A stretch of DNA of 64,000 nt from Shewanella halotolerans (lineage in GTDB: Bacteria > Pseudomonadota > Gammaproteobacteria > Enterobacterales > Shewanellaceae): NCBI RefSeq assembly GCF_019457535.1, contig NZ_CP080417.1, positions 62,001-126,000 of the forward strand, written 5' to 3'. Both the position numbers and the translations under genes were made by a program. This document shows positions 40,859-49,266 of the stretch, piece by piece; position 1 is the first letter of the stretch; each line of letters opens with the position of its first letter. The notes beneath the pieces were generated by a model, which saw only the letters and a program-made list of their open reading frames with translations, was not told where the DNA came from and made no database searches.

Positions 40859-41110
40859 ATGATAAATGTGCTGTTTTTCGCCCAGGTGCGCGAACTATTA
40901 GGTGAGAGCACCATAGAAGTCGAGGCCAGCGAACAGACCACCACAGCCGAAGGCTTGCGTGCCTTGCTGGCGGCCAAAGATGACAAGTGGGGCAAAGTAT
41001 TGGCTTCCGACAAGCTACTGGTGGCGGTCAATCAGACCATCAGCAGCTGGGATACCCAGGTCGAAGACGGCGACGAGGTCGCCTTCTTCCCCCCAGTCAC
41101 CGGAGGTTAA
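40859..41110 (+). CDS. moaD: Molybdopterin synthase small subunit MoaD
   Basis: 83 aa, ubiquitin-like fold, ending VTGG; the C-terminal Gly carries the thiocarboxylate used to sulfurate cPMP. 49 bp after moaC and one base before the moaE start, as expected for a complex partner. Confidence 0.95.
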   Translation: MINVLFFAQVRELLGESTIEVEASEQTTTAEGLRALLAAKDDKWGKVLASDKLLVAVNQTISSWDTQVEDGDEVAFFPPVTGG

Positions 41111-41111
41111 G

Positions 41112-41579
41112 ATGAGCCAAGCGATCGATCGGGTATTGGTGCAGACCCAAGACTTTAGCGTTCCGGATGAATACGCCCGTATCGCCGCGGACGACAGCGA
41201 CGGCGCCGTGGTCACCTTCGTGGGTAAGGTACGCGACTTCAACGATGGTAGCGCAGTCACAGATCTGACCCTGGAACACTATCCAGGCATGACAGAGGCG
41301 GTGCTGAATCAGATTGCTGCCGAGGCAAGAGAGCGCTGGCCGCTCACCCATGTGACCATCATTCACCGGGTCGGCACCATGGCTTTGGGCGAGCAGATCG
41401 TCTTCATCGGTGTCACAAGTGCCCATCGCAAGGCGGCGTTCGCGGCCTGTGAGTTTTTGATCGATTTCCTCAAGACCAAGGCGCCATTCTGGAAGTTAGA
41501 GGCGGGCGATCAGGGCAAGAATTGGGTAGAGGCCAAAGATGCCGACGACCAGGCAGCCAAGATGTGGGAAAAGCAGTAA
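41112..41579 (+). CDS. moaE: Molybdopterin synthase large subunit MoaE
   Basis: 155 aa from ATG 41112 (GGAGG upstream). Catalytic Lys in KTKAPFWKLE (about 122-131), with VTFVGKVRDFNDGSAV and LEHYPGMTE from the family. Together with MoaD it turns cPMP into molybdopterin. One base separates it from moaD. Confidence 0.96.
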   Translation: MSQAIDRVLVQTQDFSVPDEYARIAADDSDGAVVTFVGKVRDFNDGSAVTDLTLEHYPGMTEAVLNQIAAEARERWPLTHVTIIHRVGTMALGEQIVFIGVTSAHRKAAFAACEFLIDFLKTKAPFWKLEAGDQGKNWVEAKDADDQAAKMWEKQ

Positions 41580-41612
41580 GCCGGGACGAGTGCCCGGTTG
41601 ATGAGGGTTGAA

Positions 41613-42437
41613 ATGGATTTACTCAGAGGTTTTGTCTTAGGCTGCCTGCTGCTGTTGGGAGTAACCCCAAGCTGGGCGGCCGAGGTGCCGGCAATCGCCG
41701 CCGCCTCCAACATCAAGTTTGCCCTGGATAAGATCGCCGCCGACTTTACCCAGGATACGGGCAAGCGGGTGCGCATCTCCTATGGCTCCTCGGGCAACTT
41801 TGTGGCGCAGCTGCGTCACGGCGCACCGTTCGAACTTTTTCTGTCGGCAGACGACAAATATATCTATCAATTACATAAGCTTGGTGTAACTCAGAGCGAC
41901 GGTGAAATCTACGCCATAGGGCGTCTGGCGCTGGCGGCGCCTAAGCGTTCGCCTTTGAGCCTAGATGCCGAGCTTGTCGGCGTGAAGCGCTTGCTTGAGC
42001 AGGGGGAATTGAAGCGTTTTGCCATCGCCAACCCAGATCACGCCCCCTATGGTGAGCGCGCCCGGGAGGCACTGCAACATCTGGGACTCTGGCAACCCCT
42101 GCAGCCTTATCTCATCTACGGCGAGAATGTGTCTCAGGCGGCGCAGTTTGCCCTGAGCGGTTCCACCGATGGCGGCATCGTCGCCTTGTCGCTGGCGATG
42201 GCGCCTCAGTTTCGCGCCGCCAGCCACTATGTGGCGCTACCGAGTGAGTGGCATTCGCCCATGAATCAGCGCATGGTGCTCACGCCTAAGGCGGGGGAGA
42301 CCGCCAAGGCCTTCTATGCCTACCTGTCGCAGGCAAAGGCGAGGGCGGTATTCCTCGAGTTTGGCTTCGGCCTGCCCGCTGACAGCCAGGGTGATGAAGT
42401 CGCTGATGCTGCTAACAAGCCGGCCGGAGCTCACTGA
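41613..42437 (+). CDS. modA: Molybdate ABC transporter substrate-binding protein
   Basis: 274 aa from ATG 41613 (GAGGG 5 bp upstream; ATG 41601 and TTG 41598 lack a site). Signal peptide LRGFVLGCLLLLGVTPSWA, then the ModA fold with the oxyanion-binding motifs AAASNIKFALDK and SYGSSGNFVAQL. Periplasmic. Delivers molybdate (or tungstate) to ModBC. Continues the moa operon. Confidence 0.94.
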   Translation: MDLLRGFVLGCLLLLGVTPSWAAEVPAIAAASNIKFALDKIAADFTQDTGKRVRISYGSSGNFVAQLRHGAPFELFLSADDKYIYQLHKLGVTQSDGEIYAIGRLALAAPKRSPLSLDAELVGVKRLLEQGELKRFAIANPDHAPYGERAREALQHLGLWQPLQPYLIYGENVSQAAQFALSGSTDGGIVALSLAMAPQFRAASHYVALPSEWHSPMNQRMVLTPKAGETAKAFYAYLSQAKARAVFLEFGFGLPADSQGDEVADAANKPAGAH

Positions 42438-43117
42438 TGGATTGGCAGGCGCTGCTGCTTTCGATCAAGTTAAGCTGTGTCACTGTGCTGGTGTTGATCC
42501 CCTTTGCCATCTGGGCCGGTCGCTTCCTGGCGTACCGTCAGTTTAGGGGTAAGTCCTGGCTGGAGGCGCTGATCATGGTGCCTCTGGTATTGCCGCCGAC
42601 GGTGATCGGCTACTACCTGCTGGTGGGGCTGGGTAGCCAATCCTGGCTGGGCCAGACGTTAGAAGCCCTGCTGGGTCAGCAGCTGGTATTCCATTTCTCG
42701 GGCCTGGTGGTGGCCTCAGTGCTGGTCAATATTCCCTTTGCCATACAGCCGATACAGCGCGCCTTCGAGTCAGTGCCCGAAGAGGTACGTGACGCCGGTG
42801 CCTGCTGCGGTATGAGCCCCGCCAAGGTGTTGTTTAAGATAGAGCTGCCCCTGGTGTGGCCCGGTGTGCTGACCGCGCTGGTGCTCTGTTTCTCCCATGT
42901 GCTGGGCGAGTTTGGTGTGGTGCTGATGATGGGCGGCAATATCGCCGGCGAGACCAAGACGATCGCCATCTCCATCTATGACAGTGTGCAGGCGTTCGAT
43001 TTCGCCGCCGCGGGGCAGATGTCACTGCTGCTCCTGCTGTTTGCCATCACAGCGCTGGCGCTCACCACGAGTCTGTCCCGTCGATTAGGAGGCGTGAGTG
43101 TCTCAAGACGTCGCTGA
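42437..43117 (+). CDS. modB: Molybdate ABC transporter permease
   Basis: 226 aa, about five to six membrane helices, EAA loop ESVPEEVRDAGACCGMSPAK (about 113-132) that docks on ModC. ATG overlaps the modA stop by one base. Imports molybdate through the inner membrane. Confidence 0.95.
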   Translation: MDWQALLLSIKLSCVTVLVLIPFAIWAGRFLAYRQFRGKSWLEALIMVPLVLPPTVIGYYLLVGLGSQSWLGQTLEALLGQQLVFHFSGLVVASVLVNIPFAIQPIQRAFESVPEEVRDAGACCGMSPAKVLFKIELPLVWPGVLTALVLCFSHVLGEFGVVLMMGGNIAGETKTIAISIYDSVQAFDFAAAGQMSLLLLLFAITALALTTSLSRRLGGVSVSRRR

Positions 43118-44207
43118 TCTCAGTTGTAAGATCTTCCAGCAAGAGGGGATCGCGCTGGACGCCGAGTTTGTCTGCAAGGCAGGCGAAGTGCTGGCGGTTG
43201 TCGGCCCCTCGGGCGGCGGTAAGTCGACCCTGATGCGGATGATCGCCGGCCTGACCAAGCCTGAGTCGGGCGAGATTCGCTATGGTGACAGCGTCTGGTT
43301 CAGCAGCGAGAGCGGCCGTTATCTTACGCCTCAGCAACGCCATCTTGGCTATGTACCGCAGCATTTTGGCCTGTTTCCTAACATGACGGCGCTGGCCAAC
43401 GTGGTGGCGGCGCTGGATCATATTCCTAAGGCAGAGCGTGTCGCACGGGCCAAAGACTGGCTCGAGCGGGTGAATCTTCACGGCCTGCCGGATCGCCTGC
43501 CAGCCAACCTGTCCGGTGGTCAGCGTCAGCGGGTGGCCCTGGCAAGGGCCCTAGCCCGTGAGCCAAGAGTCCTGCTGCTGGATGAGCCTTTCTCCGCCGT
43601 CGACAGGGAGACCCGCGAGCGTCTCTATCTGGAGCTGGCCCGGCTCAAGGAGCAGCTGGCGATCCCTGTGATCATGGTGACCCACGATCTCAACGAGGCG
43701 TTGCTGCTGGCCGATCGCATGATCCTCATCAGTCAGGGTACCCTGCTGCAGCAAGGCAGTCCGCGGGAGGTGTTGAGCCGTCCGCGCAACGAGGCGGTCG
43801 CCAAACAGATGGGGCTGAGAAACCTGTTCGACGCCCATGTGGTGGCACAGGAGGCGGAGCGGCAGATCACCTGGCTCAGGTTTGGTGAGCATCTCATCGC
43901 CGGTAACTACTGCGACCAGCTGGCCATTGGCGCCAAGGTGCGCTGGGTGATCCCCAATCAGGGGGTGAGGTTTAACTCCATCACCAAGGGACGCCTGTGC
44001 CGCAGTTTCAACAAGCTCAGCATCACCATAGAGTCCTGCCTCAGCATGGGTGAGACCATGCGCATCCTCGCCAGTATCAAGGGGGTGAAGCATCATCTCA
44101 ATGCCGAGGTGCCGCTGCATTTCGCCCAGAAGATGGGCCTGGCGCCCGGCGTGGAGACAGAGGTGGCCCTCAAGTCTGAGCTGATACATATCCTGGAAAA
44201 TGACTAA
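43098..44207 (+). CDS. modC: Molybdate ABC transporter ATP-binding protein
   Basis: 369 aa from GTG 43098 (AGGAGG 6 bp upstream), starting 20 bp inside modB. Walker A GPSGGGKSTL (about 36-45), signature LSGGQRQRVALARAL, Walker B VLLLDEPFSAVD, H-loop VTHDLNEA. C-terminal mop/TOBE-like domain at about 295-365. Last gene of the moa-mod run; I see no strong terminator after it. Confidence 0.95.
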   Translation: MSQDVADLSCKIFQQEGIALDAEFVCKAGEVLAVVGPSGGGKSTLMRMIAGLTKPESGEIRYGDSVWFSSESGRYLTPQQRHLGYVPQHFGLFPNMTALANVVAALDHIPKAERVARAKDWLERVNLHGLPDRLPANLSGGQRQRVALARALAREPRVLLLDEPFSAVDRETRERLYLELARLKEQLAIPVIMVTHDLNEALLLADRMILISQGTLLQQGSPREVLSRPRNEAVAKQMGLRNLFDAHVVAQEAERQITWLRFGEHLIAGNYCDQLAIGAKVRWVIPNQGVRFNSITKGRLCRSFNKLSITIESCLSMGETMRILASIKGVKHHLNAEVPLHFAQKMGLAPGVETEVALKSELIHILEND

Positions 44208-44310
44208 GCTGTTGCGCCGCTGAATAGAATATGATCAATCCTTAATACGGCTTCCATCTCCCCGATATTTGCCGTCATCTATCCTTGGGTATTAAGACTC
44301 GAGGAGACAC

Positions 44311-44670
44311 ATGATGCAGAAGCAACTCACAGGCACCCTAATCCTTTCTTGCGTACTCACCCTGCCGGCCTTCGCCGCCTACAACGGCCCCAAGGCGGGC
44401 GGCGTGATCCAGCAGGCTAGCGACGCCCACACGGCTAAAGATGACACACCAGTGGAGCTGACAGGCAAGCTGATCAAGAGCCTGGGCGATGAGAAATACC
44501 TGTTTCGCGACAGCAGCGGCGAAGTCGAGGTGGAGATAGACAACGCCCTGTGGCGTGACATTGAGGTCTCCAGCGATACAACTGTCACCCTGAGGGGCGA
44601 GGTGGACGACGAATGGCGCGGTATTGAGATAGAGATCGACAGCATAGAGTTGGTGGATCAGGCGCATTAA
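44311..44670 (+). CDS. YgiW/YdeI-family periplasmic OB-fold stress protein
   Basis: 119 aa (ATG 44311, or the adjacent ATG 44314, behind GAGGAG). Signal peptide LTGTLILSCVLTLPAFAA. NirD/YgiW/YdeI (BOF) domain: VELTGKLIKSLGDEKYLFRD and VEVEIDNALWRDIEVSSDTT. In E. coli and Haemophilus YgiW sits beside qseBC. Here a PepSY protein and a response regulator/kinase pair follow 150 bp later. Function in stress or signal sensing is inferred only. Confidence 0.85.
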   Translation: MMQKQLTGTLILSCVLTLPAFAAYNGPKAGGVIQQASDAHTAKDDTPVELTGKLIKSLGDEKYLFRDSSGEVEVEIDNALWRDIEVSSDTTVTLRGEVDDEWRGIEIEIDSIELVDQAH

Positions 44671-44713
44671 GCCGAGACCAAAGCGTTGGCATGGGTGAAA
44701 TGGGCCAAATGAG

Positions 44714-44729
44714 TTTAAACTAAATTTAA
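44714..44729 (+). promoter_or_regulatory. PmrA/QseB-like direct repeat upstream of the PepSY-two-component operon
   Basis: TTTAA-ACTAAA-TTTAA: two pentamers with exactly six bases between them, like the CTTAA-N6-CTTAA boxes of PmrA/QseB regulators. It could mediate autoregulation by the response regulator below. A/T-rich, so chance is possible. Confidence 0.3.
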
Positions 44730-44820
44730 TCTTGAAAGCCCTAAGCCCCTCGTCTATCCCATTGGTACTGGGATTTTTTGCGTGTAAGATACCGATATTG
44801 AAGAATTTAATGGAGGAGCT

Positions 44821-45357
44821 ATGGCTCGTTGGTTTATCAGTTTAATGCTGTTGTCTGGACTGGCGGGGGCGAATGCGGCCCAGGCCAATCCGGCAGTGCT
44901 TGAGTTGCTATCGGATAGCCAAAGCCTGACTCCACAGAAGATGATCCAGCAGGCGGAGAAGACCTACCCTGGGGTGATATCCGAGTTTCAGATCGATGTG
45001 GAAAATGGTCAGTTGATCTATGAGATCAGCATGATCAACACCAAGGACGACACCATCAGCGAATTTGAGTTCTGGGCCAAAGATGGCCGACTCATTCGCC
45101 AGAAGGTGGAGGCCCTCGAGGCTGACGATAAGGATGAGCTCAAGGCGGTGCGCCTGCTCAAAGAGATGGAGCAGAGCTTCTCGCAACTGCTTAAGCTGGC
45201 CATGGGTGACAGCAATGCCCATATTCTCGAGGCGCAGCTGGATCACGACTTGGGCATCAGCTACTTGGAACTCAAGCTTATCGATGCCAACGGCAAACAT
45301 AAGATAGCCTTCGATATCGAAAATCAGCGGCCTTTGCCCCTGTTGAAGTGGGATTAA
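44821..45357 (+). CDS. Periplasmic PepSY-domain protein linked to a two-component system
   Basis: 178 aa. Signal peptide ISLMLLSGLAGANAAQA. Two PepSY-like repeats: MIQQAEKTYPGVISEFQIDV with ENGQLIYEISMINTKDDTIS at about 41-80, and MGDSNAHILEAQLDHDLGIS with YLELKLIDANGKHKIAFDIE at about 128-170. PepSY proteins act as periplasmic inhibitors or signal inputs. Three bases before the response regulator gene, so one operon. Confidence 0.82.
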   Translation: MARWFISLMLLSGLAGANAAQANPAVLELLSDSQSLTPQKMIQQAEKTYPGVISEFQIDVENGQLIYEISMINTKDDTISEFEFWAKDGRLIRQKVEALEADDKDELKAVRLLKEMEQSFSQLLKLAMGDSNAHILEAQLDHDLGISYLELKLIDANGKHKIAFDIENQRPLPLLKWD

Positions 45358-45360
45358 CAG

Positions 45361-46038
45361 ATGAAAATATTACTGGTAGAAGATGATGCGACCACCACAG
45401 AATATGTGGTCAAGGGATTTGCCGAACAGGGGCACAATATCGAAACCGCTAGCGACGGCCATCAGGGCCTGTTACTGGCCACCAGTATGCAGTATGACCT
45501 GGTGATACTGGATCGCATGTTGCCGCAGCTCGATGGCCTCAAGCTATTGGCGGCGCTGCGCGCGACCGGCAACCAGACGCCGGTACTCATCCTGTCGGCG
45601 CTTAGCCATGTGGACGAGCGCGTCAAGGGCCTCAGGGCTGGTGGCGACGACTACATGACCAAGCCCTTTGCCTTCTCCGAACTCTTGGTGCGCGCCGAGA
45701 AGCTGATGCAGCGTGGTAACTCAGCGCCGGCGCAGACAGAGCTTAAGGTGGGCGAGCTGGTAATGGAACTGCTGACCCGCAAGGTAACCCTGGCGGGCAG
45801 CGAGATCTTGCTGCAACCCAAAGAATTTCAACTGCTCAAGTACTTGATGGAACACCCGAATCAGGTGATCAGCCGCACCCTCTTGTTCGAGGCGGTGTGG
45901 GATTACCATTTCGATCCTCGCACCAATGTGATCGACGTGCATATCGCCAAGCTGAGACGTAAGTTTGAAGAGCTGGGCTTTGGCGAACTGATCGAAACGG
46001 TTCGAGGGGCTGGCTATCGCCTCCGTCAAGGGCATTAG
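45361..46038 (+). CDS. OmpR/QseB-type response regulator
   Basis: 225 aa. Receiver: VEDDATTTEYVVKGFAEQGH, Asp in LVILDRMLPQLDG, Lys in DYMTKPFAFSELLVRAEKL. Winged-helix effector with RTLLFEAVWDYHFDPRTNVI and VIDVHIAKLRRKFEELG. Its stop TAG at 46036 overlaps the proposed kinase start. Signal probably read through the PepSY protein and kinase in the same operon. Confidence 0.94.
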   Translation: MKILLVEDDATTTEYVVKGFAEQGHNIETASDGHQGLLLATSMQYDLVILDRMLPQLDGLKLLAALRATGNQTPVLILSALSHVDERVKGLRAGGDDYMTKPFAFSELLVRAEKLMQRGNSAPAQTELKVGELVMELLTRKVTLAGSEILLQPKEFQLLKYLMEHPNQVISRTLLFEAVWDYHFDPRTNVIDVHIAKLRRKFEELGFGELIETVRGAGYRLRQGH

Positions 46039-47347
46039 ACCCTATCAGAGTAGTGCCTGGCGCATTACCATCATCTTCTCTGCCTTGGTGACCCTGATTA
46101 TCGGCACCCTGTTGTTTGGCATGTATCGCCAACTGATCAACGAGCAGGAGCTGCAGACCAATCAGCACCTGGCGGCAGAGAAGCTGCGTTATCAACAGAT
46201 GGCGCTCACCCTGGACAGACGCAGCTTTGCCACCCAGATCCGCACCGCCGATCCCAAGACGGCCCTAGTGGTGTGGCGCAGCTCGCTTGATCTGGTGGGG
46301 GCCCTGAGCCTGATGCCGGATGACATGCCGCTGCTGCCTGAGACGCGTGACTTTCCCATTCTCACCAGCGGGCCGGACAAGCTGCATATCTTAACCGGCG
46401 GCTTGGTGATCACCCGTTATGGTCCCGTGCTGATTGCCACCCGTACCGATCAACTGGCCACCCTGATTGAGCGCTTCGTCAACGCGGCCATCACGGCGCT
46501 GATGTTGACTATCGTGCTGACCCTGGCATTAGGCTACCTGTTTTCCAAGGCGATTCTGCGCCGCCTGGTGCAGTACAACCGTCTGAGTCGCCGTATCGAG
46601 CGGGGCGAGTATTCCACCCGACTGCCAATCAGCTGGCGCCAGGATGAGTTTGATATGCTGGCGGGCAACTTTAACCAGGTGCTGGACACCCTGGAGGCTA
46701 ACCTGCACGCGGTGCGCGGCGCCACCGACAATATTGCCCACGATCTCCGAACCCCGCTGTCTCACCTGAGGATAGGCCTGGAGCAGCTACCGCAGCGGCC
46801 CGCAGAGGAGCTGGACGAGGCCAGTGCGATTCTGATCGAGGAGCTGGATCACTGCCTGGCGACCTTCGATGCCATGCTCTCTCTCACACGTATCGAGGAG
46901 GGGCAGCAGGATCTCGAGCTACAACCTTTGAGCCTTAACGACTTGTGTCAGGACTTGTTTGAGATGGCCGAGGCGATGGCCGAATCCAACGGCCAGACCC
47001 TAAGCCTGTCGCTGGACCAAGACTATAGCGTGATGGGAGATAAATACCTGCTGTTCCAGGCGTTGTTTAACCTGGTGGACAATGCCATCAAGTATTCCGG
47101 CGAGGGCGCCAAGATAGAGATAATCCAGCAAGGCAATGAAATACTGATCCGCGATAACGGGCCGGGGATCCCGAATGATGCCACCGAGAAGGTGTTCGAT
47201 CGTCTGGTGCGTCTGGATCCGAGCCGTCACAACAAGGGCACGGGATTGGGGCTTTCGCTGGTCAAGGCTATCCTGCAACGTCATAATGCCCGCATCGAGC
47301 TCTCCGATAATCAGCCTGGGCTGCAGGTGAGCATACGTTTTTCATAG
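46034..47347 (+). CDS. Sensor histidine kinase without a canonical start codon
   Basis: At least 421 codons are open from TTG 46085, but that start would cut the first membrane helix (SAWRITIIFSALVTLIIG...LFGMYRQ). Upstream to the in-frame stop at 45989 there is no ATG, GTG or TTG. The best start is ATT 46034, overlapping the regulator stop as ATTAG; CTG 46010 is an alternative. Domains: TM helix, sensor region about 40-155, TM helix, HAMP, dimerisation helix NIAHDLRTPLSHLRIG, N box LVDNAIKYSGEGAK, G boxes DNGPGIP and GTGLGLSLV. Partner of the upstream regulator. Confidence 0.85.
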   Translation: MRPYQSSAWRITIIFSALVTLIIGTLLFGMYRQLINEQELQTNQHLAAEKLRYQQMALTLDRRSFATQIRTADPKTALVVWRSSLDLVGALSLMPDDMPLLPETRDFPILTSGPDKLHILTGGLVITRYGPVLIATRTDQLATLIERFVNAAITALMLTIVLTLALGYLFSKAILRRLVQYNRLSRRIERGEYSTRLPISWRQDEFDMLAGNFNQVLDTLEANLHAVRGATDNIAHDLRTPLSHLRIGLEQLPQRPAEELDEASAILIEELDHCLATFDAMLSLTRIEEGQQDLELQPLSLNDLCQDLFEMAEAMAESNGQTLSLSLDQDYSVMGDKYLLFQALFNLVDNAIKYSGEGAKIEIIQQGNEILIRDNGPGIPNDATEKVFDRLVRLDPSRHNKGTGLGLSLVKAILQRHNARIELSDNQPGLQVSIRFS

Positions 47348-47359
47348 GGCCGACATTCC

Positions 47360-48034
47360 ATGTACAAGATCATTGCCGACGAGACCGACTTTCTGGTGAT
47401 CGACAAGGCGCCGGGCGTTCATTTTCATAGTCAGGACGGCAGCGCCGGCGTGATGGCGCAGCTGGAGCGGGATCTCGAAATCAAACTCTATTCTGTGCAT
47501 CGCCTGGATACCATGACATCTGGCCTGCTGCTGTTTGCCAAGTCGAGTGAGGCGGCGGCAGCTTTTACACAGCGCTTTAGCGAGCACAAGGTGCAGAAGT
47601 ACTATCTGGCGCTGGCCAAGGGCAAGCCGAAGAAGAAGCAGGGCAGCATAGTGGGCGACATGGCCAAGTCCCGTCGCAGCATGTACAAGCTGCTGCGCAG
47701 CAAGGAGAATCCGGCGATCACTCAGTTTTTCTCCCAGTCGGTGGCCGAGGGGCTGCGCCTCTATCTGCTTAAGCCGCTGAGTGGCAAGACACATCAACTC
47801 AGGGTGGCGCTAGCCAGCCTGGGGGTGCCGATTCTCGGTGACCAACTCTATGGCGGCGAGGATGCCGACCGTGGCTACCTGCATGCCTACGCCTTAGGCT
47901 TTGAGTGGCAGGGGCAGGAGTATGCTTATCATCAGGCGCCGGAGCAGGGCGAGGCATTTAGCTTGGATGGGGTAAAAAACCAGTTGCAAACATGGAGTAA
48001 GCCTGAGAAGTTAGATTGGCCAAAACGAAATTGA
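47360..48034 (+). CDS. RluA-family pseudouridine synthase (TIGR01621 type)
   Basis: 224 aa, shorter than RluA/C/D and without an S4 domain. Catalytic Asp in YSVHRLDTMTSGLLLFAK, later LKPLSGKTHQLRVALASLGV and GDQLYGG. It turns an RNA uridine into pseudouridine; the target is not known. Starts 12 bp after the kinase stop, so may be the end of that operon. Confidence 0.92.
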   Translation: MYKIIADETDFLVIDKAPGVHFHSQDGSAGVMAQLERDLEIKLYSVHRLDTMTSGLLLFAKSSEAAAAFTQRFSEHKVQKYYLALAKGKPKKKQGSIVGDMAKSRRSMYKLLRSKENPAITQFFSQSVAEGLRLYLLKPLSGKTHQLRVALASLGVPILGDQLYGGEDADRGYLHAYALGFEWQGQEYAYHQAPEQGEAFSLDGVKNQLQTWSKPEKLDWPKRN

Positions 48035-48055
48035 TTTAATTAAGGAAGCCCGTCT

Positions 48056-48223
48056 ATGGATACCAATAAACTACTGCTGGTCATCATCGCCATCCTGTTG
48101 CCACCGGTTGCCGTCTTCTTGAAGAGCGGTGTCGGCAAGGATCTGCTGATCAACATCATTCTCTGCCTGCTGTTCTTTATCCCAGGCCTGTTGCACGCCC
48201 TGTGGGTGGTGACTAAGTCTTAG
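48056..48223 (+). CDS. PMP3/YqaE-type small hydrophobic membrane protein
   Basis: 55 aa; too short for ordinary gene tracks. Two membrane helices with the family pattern: LLVIIAILLPPVAVFLKSG then LLINIILCLLFFIPGLLHAL. AAGGAAGCC before ATG 48056. Homologues are stress-induced in yeast and bacteria and affect membrane potential. Terminator follows. Confidence 0.88.
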   Translation: MDTNKLLLVIIAILLPPVAVFLKSGVGKDLLINIILCLLFFIPGLLHALWVVTKS

Positions 48224-48265
48224 CTTGTTAGCGGCTAAGTGTTAGCCTGTTTGAGATTAGATGAT

Positions 48266-48292
48266 AGCGCGGCCTAGGCTGCGCTTTTTTTT
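48266..48292 (+). terminator. Terminator after the PMP3-like gene
   Basis: AGCGC-G-GCCTAGGC-T-GCGCT followed by eight T residues. Confidence 0.88.
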
Positions 48293-48312
48293 ATGATTGA
48301 TTGTCACCCTTA

Positions 48313-48333
48313 ACCTGAATCATGAGTTCAGGT
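48313..48333. promoter_or_regulatory. Inverted repeat upstream of the RidA-family gene
   Basis: ACCTGAA (48313-48319) and TTCAGGT (48327-48333) are reverse complements with seven bases between; 69 bp before ATG 48402. Candidate operator. Confidence 0.35.
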
Positions 48334-48401
48334 GTCCTGTCTTTTTCTTCGTATCCTTAGCGGCCAGACTAACTTCTCTTAACGTAAATGGGGGAGAGAA
48401 G

Positions 48402-48803
48402 ATGAATAAGATCTGGAGTCCGGATACCCTGGCGGCCCCTGCGACTAACTACCATCAATGTGCGTTGGTTTCACAGCCCTCACGCTGGCTGAATATTGCC
48501 GGACAGCTGGGCATAGACCCGCAAGGCACACTTGCGCCAGATACCGAGGGGCAGATAGTACAGGCGTGGGAAAATCTGCGCGCCGTGCTACAGGCCAACG
48601 ACATGGATCTGCAAGACTTGGTATCGGTGCGACTCTATCTGGTCGACCGTGGCGATCTGCCTGCTTACCCAGCCGCCAAGGCGCGTTTAGGCTTCGATGT
48701 CGGCGGACTGCCGACCACCTTGCTCTTGGTTCAGGGGCTGTTCGACCCGCTGTGGCGGGTTGAGATAGAGGCGCAGGCGGCTAAGGCATTCGAGGGGGAC
48801 TAG
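48402..48803 (+). CDS. RidA/YjgF-family protein
   Basis: 133 aa from ATG 48402 (GGGGGAGAG upstream). RidA fold: LAAPATNYHQCALVSQPSRW, LNIAGQLGIDPQGTLAPDTE, LQDLVSVRLYLVDRGDLPAY. True RidA imine deaminases carry an Arg in the final (R)VEIEA segment; here PLWRVEIEAQAA keeps it. May deaminate enamines or imines; otherwise a paralogue of unknown role. Confidence 0.87.
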   Translation: MNKIWSPDTLAAPATNYHQCALVSQPSRWLNIAGQLGIDPQGTLAPDTEGQIVQAWENLRAVLQANDMDLQDLVSVRLYLVDRGDLPAYPAAKARLGFDVGGLPTTLLLVQGLFDPLWRVEIEAQAAKAFEGD

Positions 48804-48904
48804 GCGGCTTTCGCTGTACACAAGCTGAACTGACTTGCGGTAAAATTGTACTGTTAACTTTCTGATAACCCAATGGGGCGGCGTTTTAGGCTATAATCGC
48901 CGCC

Positions 48905-49060
48905 ATGAACAGAAAGAAGAAAATCAATCAAACACTTAAGGCCAAGGCGAAGAAGGCGAACGCTAAACTTCATCGATCAGGTAAGCCTAAGTATATCGCC
49001 AAAGCCGAACGCGAACGACTCGCCGAGGCAGCAGAAGCACCCGCTGAATTCGTCTCTTAG
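48905..49060 (+). CDS. DUF2986 small basic protein
   Basis: 51 aa, too short for ordinary gene tracks. Starts MNRKKKINQTLKAKAKKANA and continues KLHRSGKPKYIAKAERERLA; the pattern is that of DUF2986, found in Shewanella and Vibrio relatives. Lys/Arg-rich, no membrane segment; ribosome- or nucleic-acid-binding is only a guess. No strong RBS (CCGCC before ATG). Confidence 0.75.
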   Translation: MNRKKKINQTLKAKAKKANAKLHRSGKPKYIAKAERERLAEAAEAPAEFVS

Positions 49061-49192
49061 ATTAGGGACCTTCCTCAATCCATTTTCATTCGTCCCCTTG
49101 GGGCTTTTCGCCGACCTCTTTCCCTCGTTAGCCTTTGGACGGGCTACACTTTGGAGATATGTCCGGCGTGAGCGACCCAAGACCGGGTAATA

Positions 49193-49219
49193 ATTGGGCG
49201 GCTGAACAGCCCACCCAAT
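49193..49219 (+). other. Hairpin in the gltS leader
   Basis: ATTGGG-C-GGCTG-AA-CAGCC-CA-CCCAAT: stem with a small internal asymmetry, 48 bp before gltS. A weaker CCCC/GGGG stem followed by TTTT (49094-49108) may end the DUF2986 transcript. Confidence 0.4.
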
Positions 49220-49266
49220 GACAAGGCAAGATAGGCCTGTATGGCTATCGCCTAATAAGGAGAACC

